Of a stretch of DNA of 64,000 nucleotides, positions 1 to 8,371 are shown one piece after another. The position numbers were made by a program, and so were the translations under genes. Source of the DNA: Enterobacter dykesii. GTDB lineage: Bacteria; Pseudomonadota; Gammaproteobacteria; Enterobacterales; Enterobacteriaceae. Location of the stretch: contig NZ_CP126604.1 of assembly GCF_008364625.2 (NCBI RefSeq), forward strand, positions 4,216,001-4,280,000, given 5' to 3'. Positions within the stretch are counted from its first letter, which is position 1; the number at the start of each line of letters is the position of its first letter. A model generated the notes under the pieces. It saw only the letters and a list, made by a program, of their open reading frames with translations, was not told the origin of the DNA and made no database searches.

Positions 1-927
1 CACTTTCGCGACCCAGGGCACCATCGCAATTCCGGTCAGCAGCAGCCCGATAATCTCTATCGCAAAGCAGATCGTCGCCACATTCAGCCCGCCAAGACGG
101 TTGATGCCGTTAGGGAAAAGCAGGCGGGCGCCAACAAACGCACAGCTGAACAGGGTTAACGCAAAGGCTGCGCCGTCCCAACCTTTGGCGTCGTAGAACA
201 GGGTAATGAAGGTCGCAATCACGCCGAAGCCGGTGGTCGCCAGCGCCAGGGCCATGCCGTACGGCCAGACGCGCCCCAGCACCGCCCGAAACGGCAGCGG
301 CTTGCCCTTGCTGGCCTTCACTTTCGGGCGCGGCAGCGCAAAGAGAATTGCCAGCAGCGCGACCGTCATAATGGTGATGGAAAGCCCATATAGCCCGCCC
401 AGCGCATAGCAGGCCACGCCGAGCGGCGCACCGAGCGCCATCGCACCGTAGGTGACAATCCCGTTCCAGGAGATCACCCGGCCAATGTGCGGCGCGCCTA
501 CCACCCCCACGCCCCACAGCGTCGAGCCGGTTCCCGCCAGACTTTGCCCGATGCCAAGAATAACGCGGCCCAGGCAGAGCAGCGCCAGGCTGACCAGCGG
601 CCAGTGGCCGGTGGTGGCAGCCAGCAGGTAGCTCAGGCCACTGAGGAAACAGCCGCACAGTCCCACCACCACGATGCTTTTTGGACCGAACGTGTCCGCG
701 TAGCGCCCGGCATGCGGGCGGCTGAGGAGCGTGGCGAAATATTGCAGGCTAATCACCAGCCCCGCCCAGAAGGCGCTGAAGCCCATCACGTCATGGACAT
801 AGCCCGGCAGGACCGCCAGCGGCAGGCCAATGGTCAAATAGCTGGCAAAGTTGAAAATCACAACGGAAACGATGCGCAGATTGAGGCGCAGTCCGCTCAG
901 TGCCGGTTCAGCGGCAGGTTCGGGCAT
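1..927 (-). CDS. yhhS: YhhS-family MFS transporter (C-terminus beyond window)
   Basis: This is an inner-membrane major facilitator superfamily exporter. Read on the minus strand from an ATG at 927, the protein begins MPEPAAEPALSGLRLNLRIV and stays open to the left edge, so about 309 residues are present and the C-terminus is missing. Visible features are repeated hydrophobic helices, the inter-helix 2-3 motif around SRPHAGRYADTFGPK, and a GRVILGIGQSLAGTGSTLWG stretch typical of YhhS. In E. coli the same gene lies divergent from yhhT, as here. The substrate is not known from sequence; YhhS has been linked to arabinose/toxic compound efflux only by family. Product identity is confident. Confidence 0.9.
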   Translation of the reverse strand, partial: MPEPAAEPALSGLRLNLRIVSVVIFNFASYLTIGLPLAVLPGYVHDVMGFSAFWAGLVISLQYFATLLSRPHAGRYADTFGPKSIVVVGLCGCFLSGLSYLLAATTGHWPLVSLALLCLGRVILGIGQSLAGTGSTLWGVGVVGAPHIGRVISWNGIVTYGAMALGAPLGVACYALGGLYGLSITIMTVALLAILFALPRPKVKASKGKPLPFRAVLGRVWPYGMALALATTGFGVIATFITLFYDAKGWDGAAFALTLFSCAFVGARLLFPNGINRLGGLNVATICFAIEIIGLLLTGIAMVPWVAKV

Positions 928-1072
928 GGGGTTCTACCTGGATTTTTTACAACAGTGTTTCACTATTACCACGGCGCAATAAGAAAATCAGCCCCGACTT
1001 TCAGATTAACGGTGCCAGACGAAGCGAAGCCCGGGCACTACACTTATCGGGTCATCATATTAAGGAACACGC

Positions 1073-2122
1073 ATGATCGCTAACCCGTCCGACAAAGCTG
1101 GACTCCACATCTTATTAAAACTCGCCTGTCTGGTGGTTATCCTTGCGGGTATCCATGCTGCCGCCGATATTATTGTTCAGCTCCTGCTGGCGCTCTTTTT
1201 TGCCATTGTGCTAAATCCGCTGGTCACCTGGTTTTTACGCCGGGGCGTCAGCCGTCCGGTAGCCATCACCATCGTCGTCATCGTGATGCTGATTGCCCTG
1301 ACGGCGCTTTTCGGCGTGCTGGCGGCATCGCTGAGCGAATTCTCCACCATGCTGCCGCAGTACAACAAAGAGCTGACGCGTAAAATTGTCGCGCTGCAGG
1401 AGATGGTCCCCTTCCTTAATCTGCATATTTCGCCCGAACGGATGCTGCGCAGGATGGACTCCGAGAAGGTCATGACCTACGCCACTACCTTGATGACGGG
1501 GCTTTCCGGCGCGATGGCCAGCATTCTGCTGCTGGTCATGACGGTGGTGTTTATGCTGTTCGAAGTTCGTCACGTCCCCTATAAGCTGCGCTTTGCGCTG
1601 AACAACCCACAAATTCACATTGCCGGCTTACACCGGGCACTGAAGGGCGTCTCCAAATATCTGGCGCTGAAAACGCTCCTGAGCGTCTGGACCGGGGTGA
1701 TTGTCTGGCTGGGGCTGATGCTGATGGACGTGCAGTTCGCCCTGATGTGGGGCGTGCTGGCCTTTCTGCTGAACTACGTACCCAATATTGGCGCGGTGCT
1801 TTCCGCCGTGCCGCCGATGATTCAGGCGTTTCTGTTTAACGGCTTCTACGAATGCATGCTGGTCGGCGCGCTGTTCCTCGTCGTGCATATGGTGCTGGGC
1901 AATATTCTTGAGCCGCGCATGATGGGGCACCGACTGGGCATGTCGACGCTGGTGGTATTTTTATCCTTACTGATTTGGGGATGGCTGCTGGGCCCGGTCG
2001 GTATGCTGCTGTCGGTTCCCCTGACTAGCGTATGTAAAATCTGGATGGAAACCACCAAAGGCGGCAGCAAGCTGGCGATCCTGCTCGGACCGGGGAGGCC
2101 GAAAAGCCGATTACCCGGATAA
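1073..2122 (+). CDS. yhhT: AI-2E family transporter YhhT (PerM-like)
   Basis: This is a polytopic inner-membrane protein of the AI-2E/PerM family, 349 residues, the same length as E. coli YhhT. It has hydrophobic N-terminal hairpins (residues about 10-90), an extramembrane central part (about 90-140) and a C-terminal membrane block holding the family signature around NYVPNIGAVLSAVPP and LEPRMMGHRLGMS. The ATG at 1073 has AAGGA eight bases upstream. It is divergent from yhhS. In E. coli acpT follows directly, whereas here the APE cluster intervenes. The transported substrate is unknown; members have been proposed as permeases or Na+/H+ exchangers. Confidence 0.9.
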   Translation: MIANPSDKAGLHILLKLACLVVILAGIHAAADIIVQLLLALFFAIVLNPLVTWFLRRGVSRPVAITIVVIVMLIALTALFGVLAASLSEFSTMLPQYNKELTRKIVALQEMVPFLNLHISPERMLRRMDSEKVMTYATTLMTGLSGAMASILLLVMTVVFMLFEVRHVPYKLRFALNNPQIHIAGLHRALKGVSKYLALKTLLSVWTGVIVWLGLMLMDVQFALMWGVLAFLLNYVPNIGAVLSAVPPMIQAFLFNGFYECMLVGALFLVVHMVLGNILEPRMMGHRLGMSTLVVFLSLLIWGWLLGPVGMLLSVPLTSVCKIWMETTKGGSKLAILLGPGRPKSRLPG

Positions 2123-2125
2123 CCG

Positions 2126-2145
2126 ACCTACCTGTACAGGTAGGT
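2126..2145. repeat. Perfect 20-bp palindrome after yhhT
   Basis: ACCTACCTGTACAGGTAGGT reads identically on both strands and begins four bases after the yhhT stop. It has no loop and no adjoining T-run, so it is a poor intrinsic terminator by itself. It lies at the left border of the APE insertion relative to the K-12 gene order. It could be an operator, a junction relic or part of the yhhT 3' end. Confidence 0.6.
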
Positions 2146-2171
2146 TTAAACCATCAGTAATACACCGTAAA

Positions 2172-2205
2172 TTACCGCGTCCTTAATCCGTCGCGGTATT
2201 TTATT
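2172..2205 (+). terminator. Putative rho-independent terminator of yhhT
   Basis: The arms TACCGCG (2173-2179) and CGCGGTA (2192-2198) pair perfectly across a 12-base loop and are followed by a T-rich tail. The position, about 50 bases after the yhhT stop and before the APE leader, fits a terminator separating the two units. Confidence 0.55.
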
Positions 2206-2293
2206 TGCGTTAAGGCGATATTCATCCTGTTTTTATTTACGTCGTGCGCATTACGCTCAATCGCAATTCATGATTTAACGCAAATTATAAAAA

Positions 2294-2322
2294 TTGAAAT
2301 GGTTATTTATTTTCCATGTTAT
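2294..2322 (+). promoter_or_regulatory. Candidate sigma-70 promoter of the APE operon
   Basis: The 335-base gap 2123-2457 holds no gene. Its AT-rich right half contains TTGAAA (2294-2299), a 17-base spacer and TGTTAT (2317-2322), giving five and four matches to the consensus hexamers. Transcription from here would leave a leader of about 130 bases before apeA, long enough for regulation. No operator could be assigned. Confidence 0.35.
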
Positions 2323-2457
2323 TATTCCCGTCTTCGCTTCAACGTAATGCAAACATTAATATTGATTAAAAATACGCCTGGCGCCAATGGAAAGCCGGAC
2401 GGATATTATTTGTAAAAAACACTACCCTTAATTGTTAATATTGATATGGAGTTGTTG

Positions 2458-2847
2458 ATGAAAAAGATCGTTAAATGGTGTGCTGCTGCCGTATTCGTTG
2501 GCGCACTGGCAGGCTGTGCGCGTACCGCCCCAATCGCTCAGGTTCACTCTATTGTCAGCGCGGGCCATACTGCCGATCAGGTAAAAACGGCAATTTTGAA
2601 AGCAGGCCAAAAACGTGACTGGATCATGACGGAAGCGGGCCCGGGAATGATTAAGGGGCGTCTGCAGTCACGCGATCACTCGGTCCAGGTGAGTATTCCG
2701 TACACGGCCACAAGCTATTCAATCAACTATGAAAACAGCCTTAACCTGAAAGCGGCAGACGGTAAAATTCACAAAAATTATAACCGCTGGGTGAATAACC
2801 TCGACCACGATATTCAGCTGAACCTCTCCGCGGGCGCCGCGCTGTAA
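2458..2847 (+). CDS. apeA: Small APE-cluster lipoprotein (ApeA position)
   Basis: This is a 129-residue predicted lipoprotein and the first gene of the APE unit. The N-terminus MKKIVKWCAAAVFVGALAGC has a charged start, a hydrophobic core and the lipobox LAGC with Cys20, so the mature protein should be lipid-anchored in the envelope. The mature part has no recognised catalytic motif. The ATG at 2458 is preferred over an in-frame ATG at 2446 because GGAG lies eight bases before it and the signal peptide starts there. The gene symbol rests on position, since the next 17 genes follow the published apeB to apeR order. Its role in APE assembly or display is unknown. Confidence 0.7.
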   Translation: MKKIVKWCAAAVFVGALAGCARTAPIAQVHSIVSAGHTADQVKTAILKAGQKRDWIMTEAGPGMIKGRLQSRDHSVQVSIPYTATSYSINYENSLNLKAADGKIHKNYNRWVNNLDHDIQLNLSAGAAL

Positions 2848-2916
2848 TATTTTTCTAAAGTCGGGCCGCATATGGCCCGATAATCTCTCTTAATTGCCCT
2901 CAAAGGTTACGCAGGA

Positions 2917-3981
2917 ATGTACGAAAAGGACACACTCAGCGCACTGGATGCCATTACCGAAGCGCAACGCATCGCCTTTGCCCCGATGTTATTCCAGACT
3001 GCGCTTTGTCTGCGTAACTCAGGCGTTCTCGCCTGGCTCGATAAACAAGGTAAACAGGGCGCCAGCCTCGAGGAAATAACGGAACACAGCACGCTCGGCA
3101 GCTATGGCGTCAGCGTACTGCTGGATATGGGATTAAGCGGTCGAATCGTTACCCAACAGAATGGACGTTATTTTCTGGCGAAAGTGGGCCATTTTTTACT
3201 GCACGACGAAATGACCCGTGTAAATATGGATTTCACCCAGGACGTTTGTTACCAGGGGCTATTTCACCTGGCGGATGCCCTGCAGGAGGAAAAACCGGCC
3301 GGATTAGCCGTGTTTGGCAACTGGCCAACCATCTACCCGGCGTTATCCCAATTACCTGCTCCGGCGAAAGAGAGCTGGTTCGCCTTCGATCATTACTATT
3401 CTGACGCCGCTTTTGATGCTGCTTTGCCATATATATTCGCAAGCTCGCCGACAAAATTGTACGATGTGGGCGGAAATACGGGTAAATGGTCGTTACGCTG
3501 CTGCCGCTATGACGAAAATGTTGCCGTGACGATCCTCGATCTGCCGCAGCAGATAGCGCTGGCGCAGGAAAACATCGCAAAAGCAGGTTTTTCTCATCGT
3601 ATTGCATTCCATGCTGTCGATATGCTTAGCCCAGCAACATTGCCGGGTGACGCCGACGTCTGGTGGATGAGCCAGTTCCTGGATTGTTTCTCTCCGGATC
3701 AGATTGTCGCCATGCTGACGCGCGTCGCAGAGGCCATGAAGCCAGGCGCACGTTTGTGCATCATGGAGCTTTTCTGGGATGCTCAGAAATTTGAAGCAGC
3801 CTCTTTCAGCCTGAATGCCACCTCGCTCTATTTCACCTGTATGGCGAATGGCAATAGCCGGTTTTACAGCGTAGAGAAGTTCTATCGCTACCTGGAGAGC
3901 GCAGGTTTCAGCGTTGAACAGCGGCTGGACAACCTTGGGGTCGGTCATACCCTGCTGATATGCACCAAACGTGAACAATAG
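2917..3981 (+). CDS. apeB: APE-cluster SAM-dependent O-methyltransferase
   Basis: The product has 354 residues, of the O-methyltransferase family 2 fold. Residues about 10-100 form a winged-helix-like dimerisation part (seen in TEAQRIAFAPMLFQTALCLR), followed by a Rossmann SAM-binding domain with motif I around LYDVGGNTGKW. A C-terminal substrate-binding region follows. In APE pathways the enzyme is thought to methylate the aryl head group; that assignment is from the family and context, not from visible catalytic residues. An AAGG lies about 12 bases before the ATG. The 68-base gap to apeC is the longest gap within the unit after that between apeA and apeB. Confidence 0.8.
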   Translation: MYEKDTLSALDAITEAQRIAFAPMLFQTALCLRNSGVLAWLDKQGKQGASLEEITEHSTLGSYGVSVLLDMGLSGRIVTQQNGRYFLAKVGHFLLHDEMTRVNMDFTQDVCYQGLFHLADALQEEKPAGLAVFGNWPTIYPALSQLPAPAKESWFAFDHYYSDAAFDAALPYIFASSPTKLYDVGGNTGKWSLRCCRYDENVAVTILDLPQQIALAQENIAKAGFSHRIAFHAVDMLSPATLPGDADVWWMSQFLDCFSPDQIVAMLTRVAEAMKPGARLCIMELFWDAQKFEAASFSLNATSLYFTCMANGNSRFYSVEKFYRYLESAGFSVEQRLDNLGVGHTLLICTKREQ

Positions 3982-4048
3982 AGCAGCTTAGCTGCCGGGT
4001 GGCCCAGCCTGCCCTTTGAATACGGTTTTTTTTCGCGGACGCGCGTAG

Positions 4049-4771
4049 ATGAAATTTTCACTGAACATTATCGACTGGCAGGCAAGAGCGCCAGGACTCA
4101 GCGATGCCACAGAGTGGCAGGCGTGGTCGCGCCTGCAGCCGGCCGTTGACCCAGCGGCCCCGCTTCCCCGCCTGACCGCTTTACACATGATGACCGCGCG
4201 CCGCCTCAATTCGGGCAGTAAGCTGGCGGTGGACATTGGTCTGGCCATGCTGCAAAACCACGCCATTGATGCCGTCGTCTATTCCAGCCGCCACGGCGAG
4301 CTGGAGCGCAACTACCGTATTCTGCATGCTCTGGCGACCGGACAGTCCGTTTCCCCCACCGACTTCGCGATGTCCGTGCACAATTCCGCGGTGGGTAATC
4401 TCACGATCACCGCACGCCAGGCCATCGTCTCGTCATCCATTTCTGCCGGACTGGACACCTTCCAGCAGGCCTTATGTGAAGTGCTGAGCCTGCTGCAGGC
4501 GGGCTATTCCCGCGTCCTGCTGGTCGATTTTGACGGCGCGCTGCCGGAATTTTACCATCCGGCGTTACCGCCGCAGATGCCCACCTGGCCCTACGCGCTG
4601 GCGCTGGTCATTGAATCCGGCAACGGATTGCAGTGTGAAACCCGCAGCGGCAGCACGGGTGAAGAACCTGCCCTGCCGCAAAGCCTGATGTTCCTGCAGC
4701 GCTATCTCGGCGAGGAACGTCAGTTTGTGGTGCCCGGCGAACGGTTGCTGTGGCAATGGACGCGCGCATGA
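4049..4771 (+). CDS. apeC: Ketosynthase-like chain-length factor
   Basis: This protein of 240 residues resembles the N-terminal half of a beta-ketoacyl synthase (Ketoacyl-synt_2 type). It has no TACSS-type active-site cysteine motif and no C-terminal thiolase half, so it should not condense alone. In APE systems the partner is the full ketosynthase ApeO, with ApeC acting as the chain-length factor of a heterodimer. The segment SVHNSAVGNLTI near residue 111 is characteristic of the family. The 3' end overlaps the start of apeD as ATGA, which predicts translational coupling. Confidence 0.8.
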   Translation: MKFSLNIIDWQARAPGLSDATEWQAWSRLQPAVDPAAPLPRLTALHMMTARRLNSGSKLAVDIGLAMLQNHAIDAVVYSSRHGELERNYRILHALATGQSVSPTDFAMSVHNSAVGNLTITARQAIVSSSISAGLDTFQQALCEVLSLLQAGYSRVLLVDFDGALPEFYHPALPPQMPTWPYALALVIESGNGLQCETRSGSTGEEPALPQSLMFLQRYLGEERQFVVPGERLLWQWTRA

Positions 4772-5583
4772 ACCGCCTGGCCGCCCGAATTAACTGGTTA
4801 TGGCGCCTGGTGATGACCGGCTTCTGCTTCGCGCTGTTTGGCGTGGGCGGGCTGCTGCTGTCGCTGGTCTGGTTCAACCTGCTGCTGATCGTCCAGCGCG
4901 ACCGCGCTAACCGCCGTCGCCTGGCGCGTCGCAGCATTGCGGCCAGCTTCCGCTTCTTCCTGACCGTGGCGCGCGGCCTCGGCGTACTGGACTATCGCAT
5001 TCACAATCTTGACGCGCTGCGCAGCGATCGAGGTTGTCTGGTGGTGGCTAACCACCCCACGTTAATTGACTACGTGATTCTGGCGTCGGTGATGCCCGAA
5101 ACCGACTGCCTGGTGAAAAGCGCGCTGCTGCGCAATCCCTTTGTCAGCGGCGTTATCCGCGCGGCGGATTACCTGATTAACAGCGAAGCCGAGCCCCTGC
5201 TCGCGGCCAGCCAGCAGCGTCTGGCTCAGGGCGACACGCTGTTAATCTTCCCGGAAGGCACGCGTACCCGGTTTGGCGAGGCTATCTCCCTCCAGCGCGG
5301 CGCGGCAAATATCGCCGTGCGCTGTAACAGCGATCTGCGGGTGGTGCTGATCCACTGCAGTGAGCACCTGCTGGATAAAAAAAGCCGCTGGTATGATGTA
5401 CCGCCAGAAAAACCTGTTTTCACCGTGGATGTCCGCGACCGCGTGAACATCGACGAATTTTACGATGCAAATGAACAAGAACCGGCGCTGGCGGCAAGGC
5501 AGTTAAACCGGCATCTGCAGCATCGATTAACATCAGGCCTTCAATCTTTGTCAGGAATTAATGATGCAAGCGCTTTATCTTGA
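4768..5583 (+). CDS. apeD: Lysophospholipid-type acyltransferase (PlsC-like)
   Basis: The product has 271 residues, of the LPLAT/PlsC family. An N-terminal membrane helix (about residues 12-38) precedes the catalytic HX4D motif in NHPTLIDYV and the acyl-acceptor motif FPEGTRTRFG. It probably helps transfer the polyene acyl chain onto a lipid carrier on the cytoplasmic face of the inner membrane. The ATG at 4768 overlaps the apeC stop (ATGA) and is preferred; upstream in-frame GTG 4750 and ATG 4756 would add only MAMDAR. It overlaps apeE by 23 bases. Confidence 0.82.
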   Translation: MNRLAARINWLWRLVMTGFCFALFGVGGLLLSLVWFNLLLIVQRDRANRRRLARRSIAASFRFFLTVARGLGVLDYRIHNLDALRSDRGCLVVANHPTLIDYVILASVMPETDCLVKSALLRNPFVSGVIRAADYLINSEAEPLLAASQQRLAQGDTLLIFPEGTRTRFGEAISLQRGAANIAVRCNSDLRVVLIHCSEHLLDKKSRWYDVPPEKPVFTVDVRDRVNIDEFYDANEQEPALAARQLNRHLQHRLTSGLQSLSGINDASALS

Positions 5584-5821
5584 AATTAAGAATCTCATAA
5601 TCACCACGCTGAATCTGGACGAGCTTACCGCAGAGGATATTGATACCGATGCCGCGCTGTTTGGCGATGGGCTGGGTCTGGACTCTATTGACGCGCTGGA
5701 ACTGGGTCTGGCGGTAAAAAACCAGTATGGCGTGGTGCTTTCTGCCGAAAGCGAAGAGATGCGCCAGCACTTCTTTTCCGTCGCCACGCTGGCGTCCTTT
5801 ATCAACGCTCAACGCGCCTGA
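5561..5821 (+). CDS. apeE: Acyl carrier protein (first of two)
   Basis: This is an 86-residue acyl carrier protein. The phosphopantetheine site is Ser42 in GLGLDSIDALEL. The helix II sequence is acidic, as expected for docking to pathway enzymes. Two tandem ATG codons (5561, 5564) follow GGAATTA. The carrier presumably bears the growing polyene chain and should be activated by the acpT product encoded at the end of this unit. Its sequence differs clearly from the neighbouring ApeF, suggesting separate roles. Confidence 0.9.
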   Translation: MMQALYLEIKNLIITTLNLDELTAEDIDTDAALFGDGLGLDSIDALELGLAVKNQYGVVLSAESEEMRQHFFSVATLASFINAQRA

Positions 5822-5831
5822 GATGTGAACG

Positions 5832-6083
5832 ATGACTGAACAAGAAACCATTTATCAGGAAGTCTGCGGCCTTCTGACCAGGCTCTTTGAAATCGACCCG
5901 CAGGACATTACGCCCGAAGCCCGTCTTTATGAAGACCTGGAGCTGGACAGCATTGATGCGGTGGACATGATCGTTCATCTGCAGAAGAAAACCGGTAAGA
6001 AAATCAAGCCGGAAACCTTCAAATCGGTTCGTACCGTTCAGGATGTGGTAGACGCCGTCGAACAGCTTCTGCGCGAAGAGTAA
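5832..6083 (+). CDS. apeF: Acyl carrier protein (second of two)
   Basis: This is an 83-residue acyl carrier protein with Ser40 in LELDSIDAVDM as the phosphopantetheine attachment site. It begins ten bases after apeE. The C-terminal helix is rich in lysine (KKTGKKIKPETFK), unlike ApeE, which may set its partner choice. In APE systems one carrier handles aryl starter loading and the other elongation; which does which cannot be decided from this sequence alone. Confidence 0.9.
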   Translation: MTEQETIYQEVCGLLTRLFEIDPQDITPEARLYEDLELDSIDAVDMIVHLQKKTGKKIKPETFKSVRTVQDVVDAVEQLLREE

Positions 6084-6086
6084 GAC

Positions 6087-6677
6087 GTGTTGCGTGGTGG
6101 ACGGACGTTCCCGGTCATCCCACTGCTGACGGGGCTGATGCTGCTGGCGTGGCCCTTCCTGATTGGATTTGGGCTAACGCACAACAGCCTGCAGTGGCTG
6201 TTGCCGGTGATGGCACTGGTATTGCTGCTGCGGCTGCGCCAGGCGCGGCGGAACACCGGCCCGATGCGGTATGTGGTGCAGTGCGTGGCGCTCGCGGGCA
6301 TTGCGCTCTGCGCGGCAAGCTACCTGCTGAAAACCCACCAGTGGCTGCTGTTCTACCCGGTGGTCGTCAACCTTGTGATGCTGGCCGTGTTCGGCGGTTC
6401 GCTGTGGACCGCGATGCCGCTGGTCGAACGGCTGGCGCGCTTGCGCGAGCCAGATTTTCCTCCGGAGGGCGTGCGCTATACCCGCAGGGTGACCCTCGTC
6501 TGGTGCGGCTTTTTCATCGGAAACGGCGCGATGGCGCTGTTCACCGTGCTCCACGGCGACATGCATCTGTGGACGCTGTGGAACGGTATGGTGGCCTACA
6601 TCCTGATGGGAACGCTGATGGCAACCGAGTGGCTGGTGCGCCCGCGGGTGATAAAAAAAGAGATGCACAATGACTAA
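6087..6677 (+). CDS. apeG: APE-cluster inner-membrane protein (COG4648 type)
   Basis: This is a 196-residue polytopic membrane protein with about five or six hydrophobic helices (for example residues 12-30, 33-47, 64-83, 88-108 and 135-155, 164-182). It starts at a GTG only three bases after the apeF stop. No catalytic motif is visible. Members are restricted to APE-like clusters next to the AMP ligase. A scaffold or transport role for the polyene lipid is plausible but unproven. It overlaps apeH by eight bases. Confidence 0.72.
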   Translation: MLRGGRTFPVIPLLTGLMLLAWPFLIGFGLTHNSLQWLLPVMALVLLLRLRQARRNTGPMRYVVQCVALAGIALCAASYLLKTHQWLLFYPVVVNLVMLAVFGGSLWTAMPLVERLARLREPDFPPEGVRYTRRVTLVWCGFFIGNGAMALFTVLHGDMHLWTLWNGMVAYILMGTLMATEWLVRPRVIKKEMHND

Positions 6678-8031
6678 CCCCCTTCCGCTGGGCCAGTGGT
6701 TAAACGCGCCCCGCCCTGACGACATGCCCGTTGCCTGGCTTGACGATCGTACCTGGACGCTTGGCCAGCTGCGCCACGACGTGACCTTACTGGTCGACAC
6801 CCTGCGTCAGCAGGATGGCGAGCGCTGGGCGCTGTGCTTTGAAAACAGCTACCTGTTTATCGTTGCGCTTCTGGCCTCGCTGCATGCCGGTAAAACGCCG
6901 GTCATTCCCGGCCATAGCCGCGTTTCGCAGCTTGAAGAACAGCAGTCGTTGTTTAGCGGCGTCCTGAGCGACAGGACTCTCGATTTCCATGGCAAGCTGA
7001 TTGTGGTGGCCTCCAGCCATCAGACTGCTCGCCGCTGGGCGCCCCTGCCGTCCATTGACGAAAGCCGCTTCGTTGAACTGTTCACCTCCGGCTCCACGGG
7101 GACGCCGCGCCGGGTGATTAAGCACATTGTCAGCCTGGATCGCGGAGCCCGTCTGCTGGCTGACCGCTTCGGCGAGCGTCTGACCGGCTGTAGCGTTGTC
7201 GCTTCGGTCGTACCGCAACATCTGTACGGCCTGACCTTCCGCATCGTCTTGCCGATGGCGCTGGGCCTGCCGCTGCATGCCGCGATGCTCTACTACGCAG
7301 AGCAGCTGGCCGCCCTTCCTCATGACAGGCATTACCTGTTCATCAGCAGCCCGGCGTTTCTGAAGCGCCTGGATACGGAGCTGCCCGCGCCGCCCGTCAG
7401 AATGCTGATTTCAGCAGGCGGAATGCTGCCCTGGTGCGACGTCTCAACCACCGCTGGCTGGCTTAACATCTGGCCGGATGAAATTTATGGCAGTACCGAA
7501 ACCGGGATCCTCGCCTGGCGCCATCGCCAGCAGGATAACGTCCCATGGCAACCCTTCCCCGGCGTTATTTTCCATCAGGAAGATGACGCCTGTCGCGTCA
7601 CGTCGCCGCTGATCCACGAGGCTGAAGGGCTCCAGCTGGACGATATCCTGCACTTCGACAGCGAGGGGCTGTTCAGCATCGCCGGTCGCCGCGGGCGGGT
7701 GGTCAAAATTGAAGAAAAGCGCATCTCGCTTAACGAGATTGAACGTCGCCTGCTGGAACTCGACGGCATTTGCGAAGCGGCTGCACTGCCGGTCACGCGC
7801 GGGGGCCGTCAGGGGATTGGCGTCCTGCTGGTTCTGGACGAAGCGGTTCGCCAGCGCGGGTATATGCAGGATAAAAAAGCGCAGGAGTTCGCCTGGCGTC
7901 GCGCCCTGCTGCCGTGGCTTGAGCCGGTCGCCGTTCCGCGATACTGGCGCATTGTCGATGAAATGCCGGTAAACAGTATGAACAAGCGTGTCTATGCGCA
8001 GTTAGAGGAGTTATTTCATGAAAATTCCTGA
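6670..8031 (+). CDS. apeH: Aryl-AMP ligase (adenylation enzyme)
   Basis: This 453-residue protein belongs to the ANL adenylating superfamily. The P-loop is FTSGSTGTPRRVIKH near residue 138. An A5-like EIYGSTETGILAW and an A8-like hinge around GRRGRVVKIEEKRISLNEIE are also present. It should activate an aryl carboxylic acid, in characterised APE pathways 4-hydroxybenzoate, and load it on a carrier protein to prime synthesis. No chorismate lyase or ammonia-lyase gene occurs in this unit, so the acid must come from general metabolism (UbiC) or elsewhere. Confidence 0.85.
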   Translation: MTNPLPLGQWLNAPRPDDMPVAWLDDRTWTLGQLRHDVTLLVDTLRQQDGERWALCFENSYLFIVALLASLHAGKTPVIPGHSRVSQLEEQQSLFSGVLSDRTLDFHGKLIVVASSHQTARRWAPLPSIDESRFVELFTSGSTGTPRRVIKHIVSLDRGARLLADRFGERLTGCSVVASVVPQHLYGLTFRIVLPMALGLPLHAAMLYYAEQLAALPHDRHYLFISSPAFLKRLDTELPAPPVRMLISAGGMLPWCDVSTTAGWLNIWPDEIYGSTETGILAWRHRQQDNVPWQPFPGVIFHQEDDACRVTSPLIHEAEGLQLDDILHFDSEGLFSIAGRRGRVVKIEEKRISLNEIERRLLELDGICEAAALPVTRGGRQGIGVLLVLDEAVRQRGYMQDKKAQEFAWRRALLPWLEPVAVPRYWRIVDEMPVNSMNKRVYAQLEELFHENS

Positions 8032-8371
8032 AATTGAGCGCCACCAGACACAGCCGGAGAAGCTGGAAATCATTTTGCATCTCGACGCGGCGCTGTTCTG
8101 GTTTCAGGGCCATTTTGCCGTACAGCCGCTGCTGCCCGGCGTTGCGCAGCTTGACTGGGTGATGCACTACGCAACGACCTTACTGGCACCGGGCTACCGC
8201 TTTCATAGCATTCAAAACGTGAAGTTCCAGGCGCCTCTGCTGCCGGAAAGCACAGTGACGCTGGTGCTTGAGTGGCATGCCGAACGTCAGATGCTGACCT
8301 TCAGCTATCAGCGTCACGCAGGGGCTGAGCGCCATACCGCCAGCAGCGGGAAAATTCGGCTATGTCAGTAA
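8018..8371 (+). CDS. apeI: Hotdog-fold 3-hydroxyacyl-ACP dehydratase
   Basis: The product has 117 residues, FabZ-like. The catalytic histidine is in FQGHFAVQPLLPGVAQLDW, matching the FabZ GHFP...PG...Q pattern but with FA instead of FP. It is expected to act as a heterocomplex with ApeP, dehydrating each 3-hydroxyacyl intermediate so that the chain remains fully conjugated, since no enoyl reductase gene is present. It overlaps apeH by 14 bases and apeJ by 10. Confidence 0.82.
   Translation: MKIPEIERHQTQPEKLEIILHLDAALFWFQGHFAVQPLLPGVAQLDWVMHYATTLLAPGYRFHSIQNVKFQAPLLPESTVTLVLEWHAERQMLTFSYQRHAGAERHTASSGKIRLCQ

Noticed and set aside
487-1083. 198-codon plus-strand frame across the yhhS start and the intergenic region
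   Set aside because: It covers the yhhS coding region on the other strand and the yhhS-yhhT promoter spacer; the product looks like antisense sequence.
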